64,000 nt of DNA. Source: Pollutibacter soli. Lineage in GTDB: Bacteria > Bacteroidota > Bacteroidia > Chitinophagales > Chitinophagaceae. Where the stretch lies: the NCBI GenBank assembly GCA_029269725.1, contig JARJHS010000001.1, positions 124,001 through 188,000 of the forward strand. Direction: 5' to 3'. Each line of letters begins with the position of its first letter. Position 1 is the first letter of the stretch. The notes beneath the pieces are model-generated. The model was not told the DNA's origin and ran no database searches. It worked only from the letters and a program-made list of their open reading frames with translations. Below are positions 18,492-26,871 of the stretch, in pieces. Position numbers and translations under genes: made by a program.

Positions 18492-19202
18492 ATGAGAGGA
18501 ATTCTACTTGTTGCTTTTTTAATTTTGGTTCTTGATATCCATGCACAGGATACACTTCGGGGAAAGATATATGATTTCAACAGTGATTCTATTTTAACCA
18601 GTTGCCGTATTCAGAATCTTTCGCGCAATCTCGTTTCACATCAGGATCGTTCAGGAAATTATGTGATACGTGCGGTCGAAGGTGACCGCATTCTTTTTTA
18701 TATGGCGGGCTTCCGCGCCGATACCATCGTTGTGCAGGCGCATATGTTTCAAACTGGTTATGATATTTCCCTTGTTCCGGAATCTGTACTGCTTCCGGGA
18801 GTAAGCATCGATGCTCAGAATATTTATCGTGCAGATTCGCTTGCCCAACGTGAGTATTACGCGCAGGAATTTAAGAAGCAAACACCCCTCACTGGTTACA
18901 ACCGTCCTACCGATGGAGTAGGAGTCAGCATCAGTCCTTTCAGTTATTTCTCAAAAGAAGCCAGGGACCAGCGGCGGCTGCATAAAAAATTGATCAGGGA
19001 TGAACGGAATGACTATGTCGACCATGTATTCGCCAAAGACTATGTGGGAAGATTAACCGGTTTGCGCGGCGATACGTTAGATTTATTTATGAGAAAATAC
19101 CGGCCCAGCTATGAATTCTGTGTGGGAAAATCAAGAGAGGAAATGCTGATGTACACAAATGACAGTCTGAAAAAATTCAGGAAGGAAATGAAGCTGGATT
19201 GA
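18492..19202 (+). CDS. Secreted protein with carboxypeptidase-regulatory-like domain
   Basis: A 236-residue protein with signal peptide MRGILLVAFLILVLDIHAQ. The first 90 mature residues resemble the CarboxypepD-regulatory-like beta domain (LRGKIYDFNSDSILTSCRI, SGNYVIRAVEGDRILFYMAGF). The C-terminal half is charged and helical (EARDQRRLHKKLIRDERND, LKKFRKEMKLD). Proteins of this shape are frequent unclassified periplasmic proteins in Bacteroidota. It is convergent with the RRM gene and shares a bidirectional hairpin with it. Confidence 0.78.
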   Translation: MRGILLVAFLILVLDIHAQDTLRGKIYDFNSDSILTSCRIQNLSRNLVSHQDRSGNYVIRAVEGDRILFYMAGFRADTIVVQAHMFQTGYDISLVPESVLLPGVSIDAQNIYRADSLAQREYYAQEFKKQTPLTGYNRPTDGVGVSISPFSYFSKEARDQRRLHKKLIRDERNDYVDHVFAKDYVGRLTGLRGDTLDLFMRKYRPSYEFCVGKSREEMLMYTNDSLKKFRKEMKLD

Positions 19203-19214
19203 AAGAAAATAAAA

Positions 19215-19242
19215 ATTCTGCAACAGTGACCTGTTGCAGAAT
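19215..19242. terminator. Bidirectional terminator between 18492 gene and RRM gene
   Basis: A 12-bp perfect stem ATTCTGCAACAG / CTGTTGCAGAAT (19215-19226, 19231-19242) with a TGAC loop, preceded by AAAAA and lying between convergent stop codons. The core CTGCAACAG/CTGTTGCAG is the same as in the terminator at 8963. Confidence 0.8.
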
Positions 19243-19262
19243 GCAATAATTATTGAACGAAA

Positions 19263-19667
19263 TCAATATCTGTTTCTATCACGGTAAGAATCGCCACCGC
19301 CACCGCCGCGGTTGTAGCCACCACCGCCGCCGCCGCCACGTTGACCGCCTCCACCGCCTCCGCCACGATAGCCGCCTCCGCCACCACCCTGGTTACCACG
19401 GAAGCCACCGCCACCACCACCCGATGATCTTTCTTCAGCTTCTTTTACTACAAGTGGTTTCTTACCAAGCGAAATATCATTCAGATTATCAATGGCGTCC
19501 TTTGCTTCAACACTGTTTGGCATGTCAACAAAGCCGAAACCTCTGCTCTTGCCGGTCTCCTTGTCCATCGCAACTTTTGCGGTATTAACTTTTCCGAATT
19601 TCTCAAAAATTTCCATCAATTCGGCGTCATCCAGATCATAGGGAAGGCCGGCAACAAAAAGATTCAT
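19263..19667 (-). CDS. RRM-type RNA-binding protein with Gly-rich tail
   Basis: A 134-residue protein from the ATG of MNLFVAGLPYDL. A single RNA recognition motif occupies residues 1-80, with RNP2 LFVAGL and RNP1 SRGFGFVDM. It is followed by about 50 residues of Gly-rich, Arg-Gly-type low complexity ending YRDRNRY. The architecture equals the Rbp proteins of cyanobacteria and the RRM proteins common in Bacteroidota, which bind RNA globally and have been proposed to fill chaperone roles. The 5' end faces a 565-bp gene-free region. The tail is GC-rich because of consecutive Gly codons. Confidence 0.93.
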   Translation of the reverse strand: MNLFVAGLPYDLDDAELMEIFEKFGKVNTAKVAMDKETGKSRGFGFVDMPNSVEAKDAIDNLNDISLGKKPLVVKEAEERSSGGGGGGFRGNQGGGGGGYRGGGGGGGQRGGGGGGGYNRGGGGGDSYRDRNRY

Positions 19668-20232
19668 GTAAACGGTTTTTGTAAAAATAAGCAACTTCAG
19701 CCGTATTGCAGAATGGAACTTATACCATATTTGAAAATTATTTTTACTCCGTAATTATTACGTAGAAATGCGTTTTCTGCTTCGGGTTGTTGTCTTTTAC
19801 AGGAAGCCTTTTCCGAAAACAATCCTTTCTTCAATCGGGAATTAATGCCGGCGTTCATTTGTTAAAGAATCGGCCAACCTGAAAATTTTATTAAAATTTG
19901 GTTGTAAAAAATTTGCCTCACAAAATTTTCGGGTATAGAGCTTTACTCAACTATTCTGAGGCGAAATATGCCACAATACAGAATAGAAAAATTCACAAAT
20001 GCCAGTATGTTGCCCATCTGGTTAAACTAAGAAAATAGTCTAATCGTATTATTCAGATTTTAAGGCCTTAACCATCAATGTTAAAATCAGAATTCTGCGA
20101 ATACCTATGGCATATCGTTTGAAAGTTTTTAGGTGATTCTGGAGATTGACCTCCCGCGTTCGGCGCGCATCAGATATACATGGTAATGTCTGTGAGAAAC
20201 CTTTACAATTAAAATTATAAACACCTCAAGGT
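19668..20232. other. Gene-free divergent intergenic region
   Basis: 565 bp between the divergent RRM and CHRD genes with no convincing reading frame. It is AT-rich. A possible long-range stem pairs GCCTCA (19915-19920) with TGAGGC (19968-19973). It must hold both promoters, but no clear TTTG/TAnnTTTG pair was found. Confidence 0.5.
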
Positions 20233-21072
20233 ATGAAAACTGCAAAGCAATTATTTTTTGGCGCCATTACAGTCGCATCACTGTTTGTTATGAATTCCTG
20301 TACGAAAGATGACAATGATCCAAGCAATCCGGGAGGAAGCAACCCCACAATGGTTAAAAAATGGGAAATCCCAATCAGTGCTGCTTTTGAAATCCCTGCT
20401 CCAGCCGGCAGAACAGAAACCGGTAATGCGGTCCTGGAATTATGGTCAGATAACTCTTTACGGTATTCTATTAACGTGCCTTCAGTAACCGCAGGGGATT
20501 CACTGACAATGGCTCATTTGCACTCCGGTGATCCGGTGACCGTCGGTCCGGTAATCCTTAATCTGGCACCAACATTTGTCAACGGCGTAGCTTCCGATAC
20601 GATAACCGGCCTTCGTCAGTCGCTGGCTGATTCAATCGAAACAGGCGCTGTTTATCTGAATGTGCATTCTAAAGATTTTCCAGACGGGTTGGTTCGCGGT
20701 CAATTGGATAAAACCATTGATTTCGCCACAGACGTTAATATGACTGGCGCAAATGTTGTTCCCGCTGTTAATACGACTGCCGATGGTAAATCGTACTTCA
20801 GATTGACGACCGATAAAATTCTGTATTCAACCACTACTGTGAACAATATTGAAGCTGGTGATTCTGTAACAACCGGCGCATTGTACCTGGGAGCAGCAGA
20901 TGCTAACGGAACTTTAATGCAACAGTTTGCTGACAGTTATGCTGATTTTGGAATAACCAAAGCGGATACGCTGACGGACGAGCAGATCACTCAGTTAAAA
21001 AGTGATCCGGTCTATGTGACAATAGCTTCCAAGAACCAGGCAAACGGTTTGGTTCGTGGCCAGATCAGATAA
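20233..21072 (+). CDS. CHRD-domain lipoprotein, copy 1
   Basis: A 279-residue protein with lipoprotein signal MKTAKQLFFGAITVASLFVMNSC. Two CHRD domains follow (about 45-155 and 165-279), recognised by AGRTETGNAVLELWSDNSLRYSINV, MAHLHSGDPVTVGPVIL and VYLNVHSKDFPDGLVRGQL. The second domain has lost the usual His/Ser pair: TGALYLGAADANG stands where copy 2 has TAAHIHSGAAGANG. CHRD domains occur in secreted proteins and in chordin; their ligand in bacteria is unknown. It is followed 160 bp later by a paralog and has its own terminator. Confidence 0.9.
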   Translation: MKTAKQLFFGAITVASLFVMNSCTKDDNDPSNPGGSNPTMVKKWEIPISAAFEIPAPAGRTETGNAVLELWSDNSLRYSINVPSVTAGDSLTMAHLHSGDPVTVGPVILNLAPTFVNGVASDTITGLRQSLADSIETGAVYLNVHSKDFPDGLVRGQLDKTIDFATDVNMTGANVVPAVNTTADGKSYFRLTTDKILYSTTTVNNIEAGDSVTTGALYLGAADANGTLMQQFADSYADFGITKADTLTDEQITQLKSDPVYVTIASKNQANGLVRGQIR

Positions 21073-21120
21073 TCACGCAAAATAAAAAGAATAAATAGCC
21101 TGCTTTCAGGAGGCTTATTA

Positions 21121-21154
21121 AAAAATGAGGCTGATTTTTCGGCCTCATTTTTTT
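21121..21154 (+). terminator. Terminator after CHRD copy 1
   Basis: An 11-bp stem AAAAATGAGGC / GCCTCATTTTT (21121-21131, 21142-21152) with a 10-nt loop and a run of T. It separates the two CHRD genes into different transcripts. Confidence 0.85.
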
Positions 21155-21233
21155 ATGTCGAAACAACCAAAATAGGCTGAACCCCGTAACTGATTTTTGA
21201 TGCTACGATTAATCAACTGAAAAACAAACTGCG

Positions 21234-22055
21234 ATGAAACCAGCGCTGCTATCCAGGATTTTTCCAATTGCTTTTTTGACACTCACTCTCAGTTGCTCCA
21301 AGGATGATACTGAACCCCCTAAGACTCCAACCCTGGTGAAGCACTGGGAAATTGCATTAAGTGCCAAATATGAAAATCCGGCTCCTGCAGGTAGAACAGA
21401 GACCGGAACTGCATCGTTGGACCTGTGGTCAGACAACTCTATGGACTACCATATAATGCTGAACAACCTGACCGGAGGTGACGCACTAACTGCTTCGCAT
21501 ATTCACTTTGGCGACCCTGTTACTAACGGTCCCGTAATTCTGAATTTCAATCCAACTTTCACGGGCAGTATGGCTCTAGGAAAAGTTACAGGCATTCGTC
21601 AATCACTGGTAGATTCAATTCTTACTCAAACTGTGTACGTCAATGTCCATTCAACACAGGTAGGCAGTGGCCTTGTCCGGGGACAGATGGATAAGGCCAT
21701 CGACTACGCCGTTGATGTTGATCTGAAGGGTGAAAATGAAGTTCCCCCGGTAGTCACAACCGCTACTGGCCGGGCTTTATTGAGATTAACTACAGACAAA
21801 ACTCTGTACAGCAATATTACTGTAACAAATGTCGAAGCCGGTGATGCATTGACAGCTGCCCATATCCACTCAGGTGCGGCAGGTGCAAATGGTGGGGTAC
21901 TGCAGGCATTGTGTGCTAACGCAGGAGACTTTGGAATCAGCAAAAATTTCGTGCTTACCGATGCGGTGATAGCTGCATTGAAAAATGATCCGGTGTATGT
22001 AAACGCCCATTCTACTAACCATGGTGGAGGAATAGTTCGGGGTCAAATCAGATAG
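21234..22055 (+). CDS. CHRD-domain lipoprotein, copy 2
   Basis: A 273-residue paralog of the preceding gene, with lipoprotein signal MKPALLSRIFPIAFLTLTLSC and the same SKDD linker. Both CHRD domains keep the conserved His-Ser signature (TASHIHFGDPVTNGPVIL and TAAHIHSGAAGANGG) and the terminal SGLVRGQM / GGIVRGQIR motif. The two genes share domain order and linker sequences, so they arose by tandem duplication. Copy 2 appears the less degenerate. It is likely anchored in the outer membrane facing out or into the periplasm. Confidence 0.9.
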   Translation: MKPALLSRIFPIAFLTLTLSCSKDDTEPPKTPTLVKHWEIALSAKYENPAPAGRTETGTASLDLWSDNSMDYHIMLNNLTGGDALTASHIHFGDPVTNGPVILNFNPTFTGSMALGKVTGIRQSLVDSILTQTVYVNVHSTQVGSGLVRGQMDKAIDYAVDVDLKGENEVPPVVTTATGRALLRLTTDKTLYSNITVTNVEAGDALTAAHIHSGAAGANGGVLQALCANAGDFGISKNFVLTDAVIAALKNDPVYVNAHSTNHGGGIVRGQIR

Positions 22056-22074
22056 CGACGGTTTCCAGCTCAGA

Positions 22075-22109
22075 AAATAAAAGCTTCCATTATTTGGAAG
22101 CTTTTATTT
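22075..22109. terminator. Bidirectional terminator with the yceI stop codon in its loop
   Basis: A 15-bp perfect stem (22075-22089 with 22095-22109; arm AAATAAAAGCTTCCA) with a 5-nt loop TTATT. The minus-strand YceI gene's TAA stop (22090-22092) is in the loop, and its last codons form one arm. It serves CHRD copy 2 and YceI convergently. Confidence 0.88.
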
Positions 22110-22782
22110 CTATGCCGAGGTGTATATCATTCCTGATAAGATCATCCGGTTTTCCGGGATATACAATATTCCATTCAGTGCGGTCAATATTGAATTTTGC
22201 AAGTGCGTCAATATTGTTTCCATTGATGGTCACTTTCGCCGGGAACTCAATATTCTTCGTTACTCCCTTTATTGTAAGATTTCCTGCTATGGTATGTGTC
22301 GGATCTGCTACTTTGTATCTGCTGATACTCTCCTGTCTTGGATCTGTACTGTCTTTTACTGTGCCTGAAAAAGGTTTCACTTCTGTGATCACAAATTTCG
22401 CGTCAGGAAATGCTGTGACGTCAAAAAAATCCTTTGATTTCAAATGGCCAAGGAGCTTTCTGTTGGCGGCTGTATCCGATCCGGGCGGACCGGTCACTTC
22501 TAATTTCGCAATATTCAGAATGAAATTACCCGCTGTAAGCTGGTTATCCTTTACACTTAGTTCTCCTGTTCCTACGCCAATCGTACCTGTATGGTAGCCG
22601 CTGACTTTAGTACCAATCCATTCGATCTTACTTGCTGTGGTATCCACCTTGTAAACAGCTCCGGATGAGCTTGCTGCATCTTTTGCTTCAGTAGCCTCCG
22701 CTTTAACTGCATCGGGCGCATTTTTACAAGCGAAAAGACCGAACGCAATTACCGCAAATGAAACAACTTTTATTGTTTTCAT
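22090..22782 (-). CDS. YceI-family lipoprotein
   Basis: A 230-residue protein with lipoprotein signal MKTIKVVSFAVIAFGLFAC, then an Ala/Glu-rich linker. The YceI lipocalin-like barrel follows (SKIEWIGTKVSGYHTGTIGVGTGELSV, HLKSKDFFDVTAFPDAKFVITEV, HTIAGNLTIKGVTKNIEFPAKV, FNIDRTEWNIVYPGKPDDLIRNDIHLGIEI). YceI proteins bind polyisoprenoid lipids (family knowledge). The lipid anchor places it at a membrane. It ends inside a bidirectional hairpin. Confidence 0.92.
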   Translation of the reverse strand: MKTIKVVSFAVIAFGLFACKNAPDAVKAEATEAKDAASSSGAVYKVDTTASKIEWIGTKVSGYHTGTIGVGTGELSVKDNQLTAGNFILNIAKLEVTGPPGSDTAANRKLLGHLKSKDFFDVTAFPDAKFVITEVKPFSGTVKDSTDPRQESISRYKVADPTHTIAGNLTIKGVTKNIEFPAKVTINGNNIDALAKFNIDRTEWNIVYPGKPDDLIRNDIHLGIEIKASK

Positions 22783-22849
22783 AATGTCCCTTTTTTACAA
22801 AGAAACAACCGGCCTGCAGAATTGTTTTGAGCCGTTTGTTAGAATTTGC

Positions 22850-22888
22850 TTAAAAAATTAAACCGCAAAGCGGTTATGCTTTGCGGTT
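22850..22888 (-). terminator. Terminator after the secreted protein at 22918
   Basis: An 11-bp stem AACCGCAAAGC / GCTTTGCGGTT (22861-22871, 22878-22888). On the minus strand it is followed by TAATTTTTTA, a good T-run. It separates the 22918 gene from yceI. Confidence 0.8.
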
Positions 22889-22917
22889 ATGAGATACGGT
22901 TCGGGTATTTTTTTTGG

Positions 22918-23322
22918 TTATTTAGAAACTGTTACATCCACAACTTCCTTAACGATTTTGTTTACTTTGAAAGTGCTGGTTTTGTTAGTAGCCAGGTCGG
23001 TAACTTCAAAAGTAGTACCATCGATCAGGTCGAATGACTTAGAATCCAGTTTGTATAAGCGTGAAATGTTTTCACCTTTCAGTTTCTCAGAGAACAGAAT
23101 TTCCTTGTCTGCATTTCTCACTACAACCAGGAATTCCCCTGCTGCTGCGTTATTTAAAGCGAGCTGAAAAGAAGGAAGTGCATTTAAAGTTCCTACGAAT
23201 CTCAGTTCAGCTGTAGTGTTGTTGTTTTCTGTTCCTGCCCATGCGCTTGTGCTGATTGTCATTGCTGCTGCGGCAAAAAATACCATTGCCAGTTTGCTGT
23301 AGTTTTTCATTGCTTTTTTCAT
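22918..23322 (-). CDS. Small secreted protein of unknown function
   Basis: A 134-residue protein. The start is at MKKAMKNYSKL, giving a standard signal peptide with cleavage near SAWA-GTE. The mature part is about 105 residues of beta-sandwich character (TAELRFVGTLNALPSFQLALNNAAAGEFLVVVRNADKEILFSEKL, FEVTDLATNKTSTFKVNKIVKEVVDVTVSK). I know it only as a recurrent hypothetical of Bacteroidota. It has its own terminator and a 433-bp divergent upstream region. Confidence 0.75.
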   Translation of the reverse strand: MKKAMKNYSKLAMVFFAAAAMTISTSAWAGTENNNTTAELRFVGTLNALPSFQLALNNAAAGEFLVVVRNADKEILFSEKLKGENISRLYKLDSKSFDLIDGTTFEVTDLATNKTSTFKVNKIVKEVVDVTVSK

Positions 23323-23755
23323 AATTAAAATTTTAATACGGTTAATAAAATTATTTGTCGAAATAAACTCTTGATACGGCAGCATTCATTTCGGAAATTC
23401 AGTTATGGAAGCAAGATTGTGAGCGGGCAGCTTTCGAAGAATGGTTAGTAGCCTGATGCTTTTGTACTAACGATGTTTGATGAAGCAAAATTATCAGTAG
23501 CCGCGTTTGTATGCAACACTAATTTTCATCATTTTCATCATCCCTAAACACCCAATTTTTTCTAAAAACCCTTGCCGGTACTGCATTTGGACGATTTGAT
23601 CAACTTATGCCAAAACGTTTTAGTACGGGTGTTTTAGCATGATTTAGCGGCTCTCGTTAACATTTCCTTAGTATTGTGACTAACTTTTTCGCATACGTCT
23701 TATCGTTTTGACACATTTTTCTTTAAAATATCACTTACAAAAATTAAATCAAGCT
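23323..23755. other. Gene-free divergent intergenic region
   Basis: 433 bp between divergent starts with no plausible gene. It contains A/T tracts and TTTAG-containing segments around 23619-23650 (TTTTAGTACGGG, TTTTAGCATG, TTTAGCGG), which may be repeated regulator sites but are too short to call. Confidence 0.4.
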
Positions 23756-24649
23756 ATGCCATCAGCATTCCGCCTCTCATCACTCTTCCTTTTCCTGTTT
23801 CTTTTCTCTGTTTCTGCGTCCTCTCAATCAACGGGTAAAGTGATCCAGGAAAGAATTGTTAAAAGCGCTCTCCTCAAAAAAGATGTAAAGTATACCATCT
23901 ACCTGCCTGCAGATTATGAATCATCCGATCGTACTTACCCTGTTGTATACCTGCTGCATGGTTATACAGATGACAATACAGGCTGGCTGCAGTTTGGTGA
24001 AATCAACAGGTATGCAGATAAAGCAATTGCCGAAGGTAAAATACCGCCGATGATTATAATAATGCCAAATGCTGATTCTACTTTCTATATCAATGCATAC
24101 GACGGTAAAGCAGATTATGAAAACTTTTTTATTAAAGAATTTATTCCTGCTGTTGAAAAGACCTGGAAAATAAAATCTGAAAAAAGGTTCCGTGGAATAG
24201 CTGGACTTTCCATGGGTGGTTACGGTACATTGATCTACTCGTTGAAATATCCTGAACTTTTTGCTGCCGCAGCTCCTCTCAGTGCGTTTGTTACGGAAGA
24301 AGATGCTTTGGTAAAAATGCCTGAAGCAAATTATAATGCCACTTTCGGTCAGTTGTTTGGACGCGGATTAAAAGGGCAGGAGCGTGTCACAAAAACTTTT
24401 CTCGATAACCATATTCTGAAAATTGTTGCTGATAAATCTGCAAATGATCTTAAAAAAGTAAGGTACTGGATTGACTGCGGCGATGATGATTTCCTGATCA
24501 GGGGTAATTGTACATTGCATATTGCGCTAACTGAAAAAGCGGTTCCTCACGAATTCCGTGTGAGGGATGGTGCGCATAACTGGACGTACTGGCGTACAGG
24601 AATCGTTGACGCTCTTGCATTTATCGGTGAAAGCTTTCATCAGAAATAA
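23756..24649 (+). CDS. Secreted esterase D-family alpha/beta hydrolase
   Basis: A 297-residue protein from the ATG of MPSAFRLSSLFLFLFLFSVSASSQ, a signal peptide; an upstream TTG start is rejected. The fold is that of the esterase D / feruloyl esterase family: VYLPADYESSDRTYPVVYLLHGYTDD, nucleophile elbow GLSMGG, Asp in WIDCGDDDFL and His in RDGAHNWTYW complete a triad. It is likely a periplasmic or surface carboxylesterase acting on acetylated or feruloylated carbohydrate. The substrate is not readable from sequence. Confidence 0.88.
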   Translation: MPSAFRLSSLFLFLFLFSVSASSQSTGKVIQERIVKSALLKKDVKYTIYLPADYESSDRTYPVVYLLHGYTDDNTGWLQFGEINRYADKAIAEGKIPPMIIIMPNADSTFYINAYDGKADYENFFIKEFIPAVEKTWKIKSEKRFRGIAGLSMGGYGTLIYSLKYPELFAAAAPLSAFVTEEDALVKMPEANYNATFGQLFGRGLKGQERVTKTFLDNHILKIVADKSANDLKKVRYWIDCGDDDFLIRGNCTLHIALTEKAVPHEFRVRDGAHNWTYWRTGIVDALAFIGESFHQK

Positions 24650-24698
24650 GTAGAAAGCAGTTATAGCCGTACATACTTCATTTGATCGGCGTTAAATA

Positions 24699-24713
24699 TT
24701 AATTTTACAGATT
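24699..24713 (+). promoter_or_regulatory. Possible promoter -7 region of the thiolase gene
   Basis: TTAATTTTACAGATT occurs here and identically upstream of the TonB receptor gene (30496-30510). TAATTTTA differs by one base from the Bacteroidota -7 consensus TAnnTTTG. The nearest TTTG (24681) is closer than the usual 19-21 bp, so the call is weak. Confidence 0.3.
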
Positions 24714-24732
24714 GTTTTTTAAGCAGAACTAT

Positions 24733-25914
24733 ATGAAAGAAGTATATATCGTTTCGTCAGTTAGGACACCGATTGGCAGTTTTGGTGGCGCATTGAAAGA
24801 TTTTACAGCAACACAATTGGGTTCGTTCGCCATTAAAGCAGCTCTTGAAAGATCAGGCGTAGATCCTTCCAGGGTTGATGATGTATTGATGGGATGTGTC
24901 ATACAGGCCAACCTGGGACAAGCTCCGGCGCGGCAGGCAGCGAGATTCGCCGGCCTTCCTGACACAGTCAATTGCACCACAGTAAATAAAGTTTGCGCAA
25001 GCGGGATGAAATCAATTGCATTGGCAGCGCAAAGTATTCGCCTGGGCGATGCAGGAATTGTTGTTGCCGGTGGAATGGAGAGTATGACCAATATCCCGTT
25101 TTATCTTCCCGGCATGAGATGGGGGAATAAATATGGTAATGTTGAATGTATTGATGGGCTGGCGAAAGATGGATTAACCGATGTATATGATGGAAAGGCC
25201 ATGGGATTTGCTGCGGAACTGTGCGCAAAAGAATGTGGTATTTCAAGAGAACAACAGGATGAGTTTGCTATTGAAAGTTACCGTCGCAGCCAGCAGGCAT
25301 GGGAAAATGGAACCTTCAAAAATGAAGTGGTACAGGTTGAAGTGAAAGGGAAAAAAGGAGAATCAACTTTTGTGTCAATCGATGAAGAACCTTTTAATGT
25401 TAAGTTTGATAAGATCCCCTCATTGCGTCCTTCATTTATGAAAGATGGAACAGTGACTGCCGCAAATGCTTCTACGCTTAATGACGGAGCAGCAGCATTT
25501 GTATTGATGAGTAAAGAACAACTGGATGCAACAGGAACAAAAGCTATTGCAAAAATTTTGTCGTACGCTGATGCTGAACAAGCCCCTGAATGGTTTACTA
25601 CAACTCCCGCAATAGCGTTACCAAAAGCTGTTTCAAAAGCGGGGTTGAAGATGGAGGATATTTCCTTTTGGGAGCTCAACGAAGCTTTTTCTGTTGTTGG
25701 CATTGAAAACTCCAGGAGATTGAAACTGGATCCTGAAAAAGTCAATATCCATGGTGGCGCTGTTTCTATCGGACATCCGCTGGGTGCAAGTGGTGCGCGA
25801 ATTGTTGTAACCCTGCTTAATATTCTCCAGACAAAAGGAGCAAAATACGGCGCTGCCGGAATTTGCAACGGTGGGGGAGGCGCCTCCGCAATGGTCATTG
25901 AAAATTTATCCTGA
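24733..25914 (+). CDS. Acetyl-CoA C-acetyltransferase (thiolase)
   Basis: A 393-residue thiolase with all three catalytic motifs: nucleophile Cys in NKVCASGMKS, His in GGAVSIGHPLGASGAR and the second Cys in GICNGGGGASAMVIE. Length and motifs fit biosynthetic or degradative acetoacetyl-CoA thiolases. It condenses two acetyl-CoA or cleaves acetoacetyl-CoA in the cytoplasm. The ATG start is preferred over a TTG seven codons upstream. It stands alone, ending at a strong hairpin, so the pathway (ketone, fatty acid or isoprenoid) cannot be read from context. Confidence 0.94.
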   Translation: MKEVYIVSSVRTPIGSFGGALKDFTATQLGSFAIKAALERSGVDPSRVDDVLMGCVIQANLGQAPARQAARFAGLPDTVNCTTVNKVCASGMKSIALAAQSIRLGDAGIVVAGGMESMTNIPFYLPGMRWGNKYGNVECIDGLAKDGLTDVYDGKAMGFAAELCAKECGISREQQDEFAIESYRRSQQAWENGTFKNEVVQVEVKGKKGESTFVSIDEEPFNVKFDKIPSLRPSFMKDGTVTAANASTLNDGAAAFVLMSKEQLDATGTKAIAKILSYADAEQAPEWFTTTPAIALPKAVSKAGLKMEDISFWELNEAFSVVGIENSRRLKLDPEKVNIHGGAVSIGHPLGASGARIVVTLLNILQTKGAKYGAAGICNGGGGASAMVIENLS

Positions 25915-25940
25915 TACTTAGCGTCAAAGGATTATATATT

Positions 25941-25988
25941 TTTTAATAATGCCAGCTAACACTTGGCTGGCATTATTAAAATTTTTTA
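25941..25988 (+). terminator. Terminator after thiolase
   Basis: A 13-bp perfect stem TAATAATGCCAGC / GCTGGCATTATTA (25944-25956, 25966-25978) with a 9-nt loop, followed by ATTTTTTATT. Confidence 0.85.
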
Positions 25989-26033
25989 TTCCCGGATTCG
26001 TTTATCCGGAAATAGTTTTAAAAACCCTATTCT

Positions 26034-26624
26034 ATGAAAAAATTTCTCCTCCTGATTGTATTGGTATCTGCGATTCATATTGCCAATGCACAACGATTTA
26101 CGCATGGTGTCGGTTTTGGAGTTTTTGTTATTGATGCTCCGTCAACAGATCTTGGTGCTTTCGGAACCATAACTTACTCTCCAAAGTATAATTTTTACGA
26201 GACAGAAGCGCTTTCCGTTTCAGTTGGTATTCCGCTGAATGTGGGATTTGCCGAATCTTATGTTGTTGATTACAGTGGTTATTATTATGAAGCTGCCCCT
26301 ATTCGTTTCATGATCAATGCGCCGATGATGATTAACCTGAACGTAGGTGCAGGTTCAACAAAACAAAATGAAAAAAGATTCGGATTTTTCATAGGTGGAG
26401 GTTTTGGTTTGCATTATGGTGATTATGGTGTAACGCGAGTAGAAGGCAACTACGAATATTATGATACACAGTACGGTGCAACTTTCGGTCCATCAGCCAA
26501 TGCAGGTTTCAGAATCGCTGTGGGAAAACACCAGAAAAATATAGAAACTTATTTTACCTATGGTAAGGGCGTAACCAACCAGAAAACCGCTATCTACGGG
26601 ATGGGTGCCCTGTTCAACTTCTGA
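26034..26624 (+). CDS. Outer-membrane beta-barrel-like protein
   Basis: A 196-residue protein with signal peptide MKKFLLLIVLVSAIHIANAQ. The mature part alternates aromatic and Gly-rich strands (FTHGVGFGVFVIDA, LSVSVGIPLNVGF, RFGFFIGGGFGLHYGDYG) and ends in Phe (YGMGALFNF), the usual C-terminal signal for barrel insertion. It is Tyr-rich in the middle. It resembles small porin-like or OmpW-like proteins in general character only; function unknown. Confidence 0.8.
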   Translation: MKKFLLLIVLVSAIHIANAQRFTHGVGFGVFVIDAPSTDLGAFGTITYSPKYNFYETEALSVSVGIPLNVGFAESYVVDYSGYYYEAAPIRFMINAPMMINLNVGAGSTKQNEKRFGFFIGGGFGLHYGDYGVTRVEGNYEYYDTQYGATFGPSANAGFRIAVGKHQKNIETYFTYGKGVTNQKTAIYGMGALFNF

Positions 26625-26648
26625 TAAGAACACAGAAAATTTTGAAAT

Positions 26649-26676
26649 AGCAGCCCGGAAAGGCTGCTTTTTTTTG
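26649..26676 (+). terminator. Terminator after the barrel protein
   Basis: A 7-bp stem AGCAGCC / GGCTGCT (26649-26655, 26662-26668) with loop CGGAAA and eight or more T residues. Confidence 0.85.
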
Positions 26677-26871
26677 TCACAGATTTGCTTGTTTTTCCGT
26701 GAACGTTTCCACAATAAATTATTTAACTCTCAGAACTTCAATCAATTAGTCTGTGCATAAATTAAAAGCAGGTCAGGGCAATATTTTAGGATGACTACTA
26801 TATTGCATGAATGGTTAATACTCAGTAAATTGGTAGTCAGAATCTACTTGTTTAAACCCAAACCTTCAACT

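Noticed and set aside
20100-20232. Riboswitch in the CHRD leader
   Set aside because: No known aptamer core or terminator/antiterminator pair could be seen.
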